Assembly (NCBI GenBank): GCA_029866155.1 | Contig: JARWZW010000013.1 | Span: forward strand, 124,001-188,000 | From: Caulobacter sp. | GTDB taxonomy: Bacteria > Pseudomonadota > Alphaproteobacteria > Caulobacterales > Caulobacteraceae | DNA length: 64,000 nucleotides | Reading direction: 5' to 3' | In this document: in pieces, positions 63,921-64,000 of the stretch | Layout of the letters: each line of letters starts with the position of its first letter | How positions within the stretch are numbered: position 1 is the first letter of the stretch | Notes under the pieces: generated by a model | What the model was told of the DNA's origin: nothing | The model's input: the letters and a program-made list of their open reading frames with translations, nothing else | Database searches by the model: none | Translations under genes and position numbers: made by a program

Positions 63921-64000
63921 TGGGCCGCTCCCTGGCTGGGCGACGCAGCCGGCGCGGCTGTGGCCGTCGGCGCCGGGTTGCGGCTACGGAAGGTATCCGG
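63917..64000 (-). CDS. hflK: HflK, C-terminal end only (cut by window edge)
   Basis: The last 27 codons of the gene upstream of hflC: PDTFRSRNPAPTATAAPAAS, then a Gln-Gly-Ala tail and TGA overlapping the hflC ATG. The Ala/Pro-rich tail alone is not diagnostic; identity is inferred from the universal hflK-hflC order and the coupled overlap. Confidence 0.75.
   Translation of the reverse strand, partial: PDTFRSRNPAPTATAAPAASPSQGAAQ

Overview
The window is GC-rich and reads as chromosome of a Caulobacterales-type alphaproteobacterium (Caulobacter/Phenylobacterium-like). The evidence is a circularly permuted two-piece ssrA whose tag (AANDNFAEEYAVAA with the tRNA-borne Ala) closely resembles the Caulobacter tag, an alphaproteobacterial SspB, and an ilvBN operon with a leader-peptide attenuator. 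Nothing points to a plasmid, prophage, insertion sequence or CRISPR array.

Region 1 (1-1.4 kb): a truncated acyl-CoA synthetase, a small DUF3606 protein and a hotdog thioesterase. Region 2 (1.56-21.3 kb, minus strand) is the most unusual part. It is one long apparent operon, read from 21.3 kb down: a TpsB/FhaC outer-membrane transporter, an ExbB fused to a periplasmic DUF2341/LamG-like module, ExbD, TonB, a putative porin, a small coiled-coil periplasmic protein, and a 4,256-residue filamentous-haemagglutinin-like TpsA that ends in a Cys-flanked acidic tail. A dedicated ExbBD-TonB motor inside a two-partner-secretion operon is not the usual arrangement. A Pho-box-like sequence lies upstream.

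Region 3 (21.6-34 kb): a complete, tightly coupled type II secretion operon (gspE-F-G-H-I-J-L-M-C-D-K, minus strand). It meets a prepilin peptidase tail to tail and diverges from a secreted DING/PstS-family phosphate-binding protein that could be T2SS cargo. Region 4 (34.2-43.5 kb): a SleB-type cell-wall hydrolase, an SDR, an SMP-30 lactonase, folA, a quinone oxidoreductase-like MDR, thyA, a DUF924 protein, an RcnB-like protein, ilvC, a small secreted protein and a nucleoside deoxyribosyltransferase.

Region 5 (43.5-57.3 kb): a radical SAM protein, a TrmN6-like methyltransferase, polyprenyl diphosphate synthase, a heptosyltransferase-like GT9, YccF, an unrecognised secreted protein, fumC, RusA, a small membrane protein, then an sspB-thioesterase-C13 peptidase-serine hydrolase run. 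The pyruvate kinase gene carries an in-frame amber codon. Region 6 (57.4-64 kb): ssrA, aqpZ, ilvN-ilvB with leader peptide and attenuator, miaA and serB starting divergently on the same CATG, hflC and the end of hflK.

Functionally, regions 2 and 3 form about 32 kb devoted to moving proteins and solutes across the outer membrane, with hints of phosphate control. The remainder is core metabolism: branched-chain amino acids, folate/thymidylate, isoprenoids and ribosome rescue.
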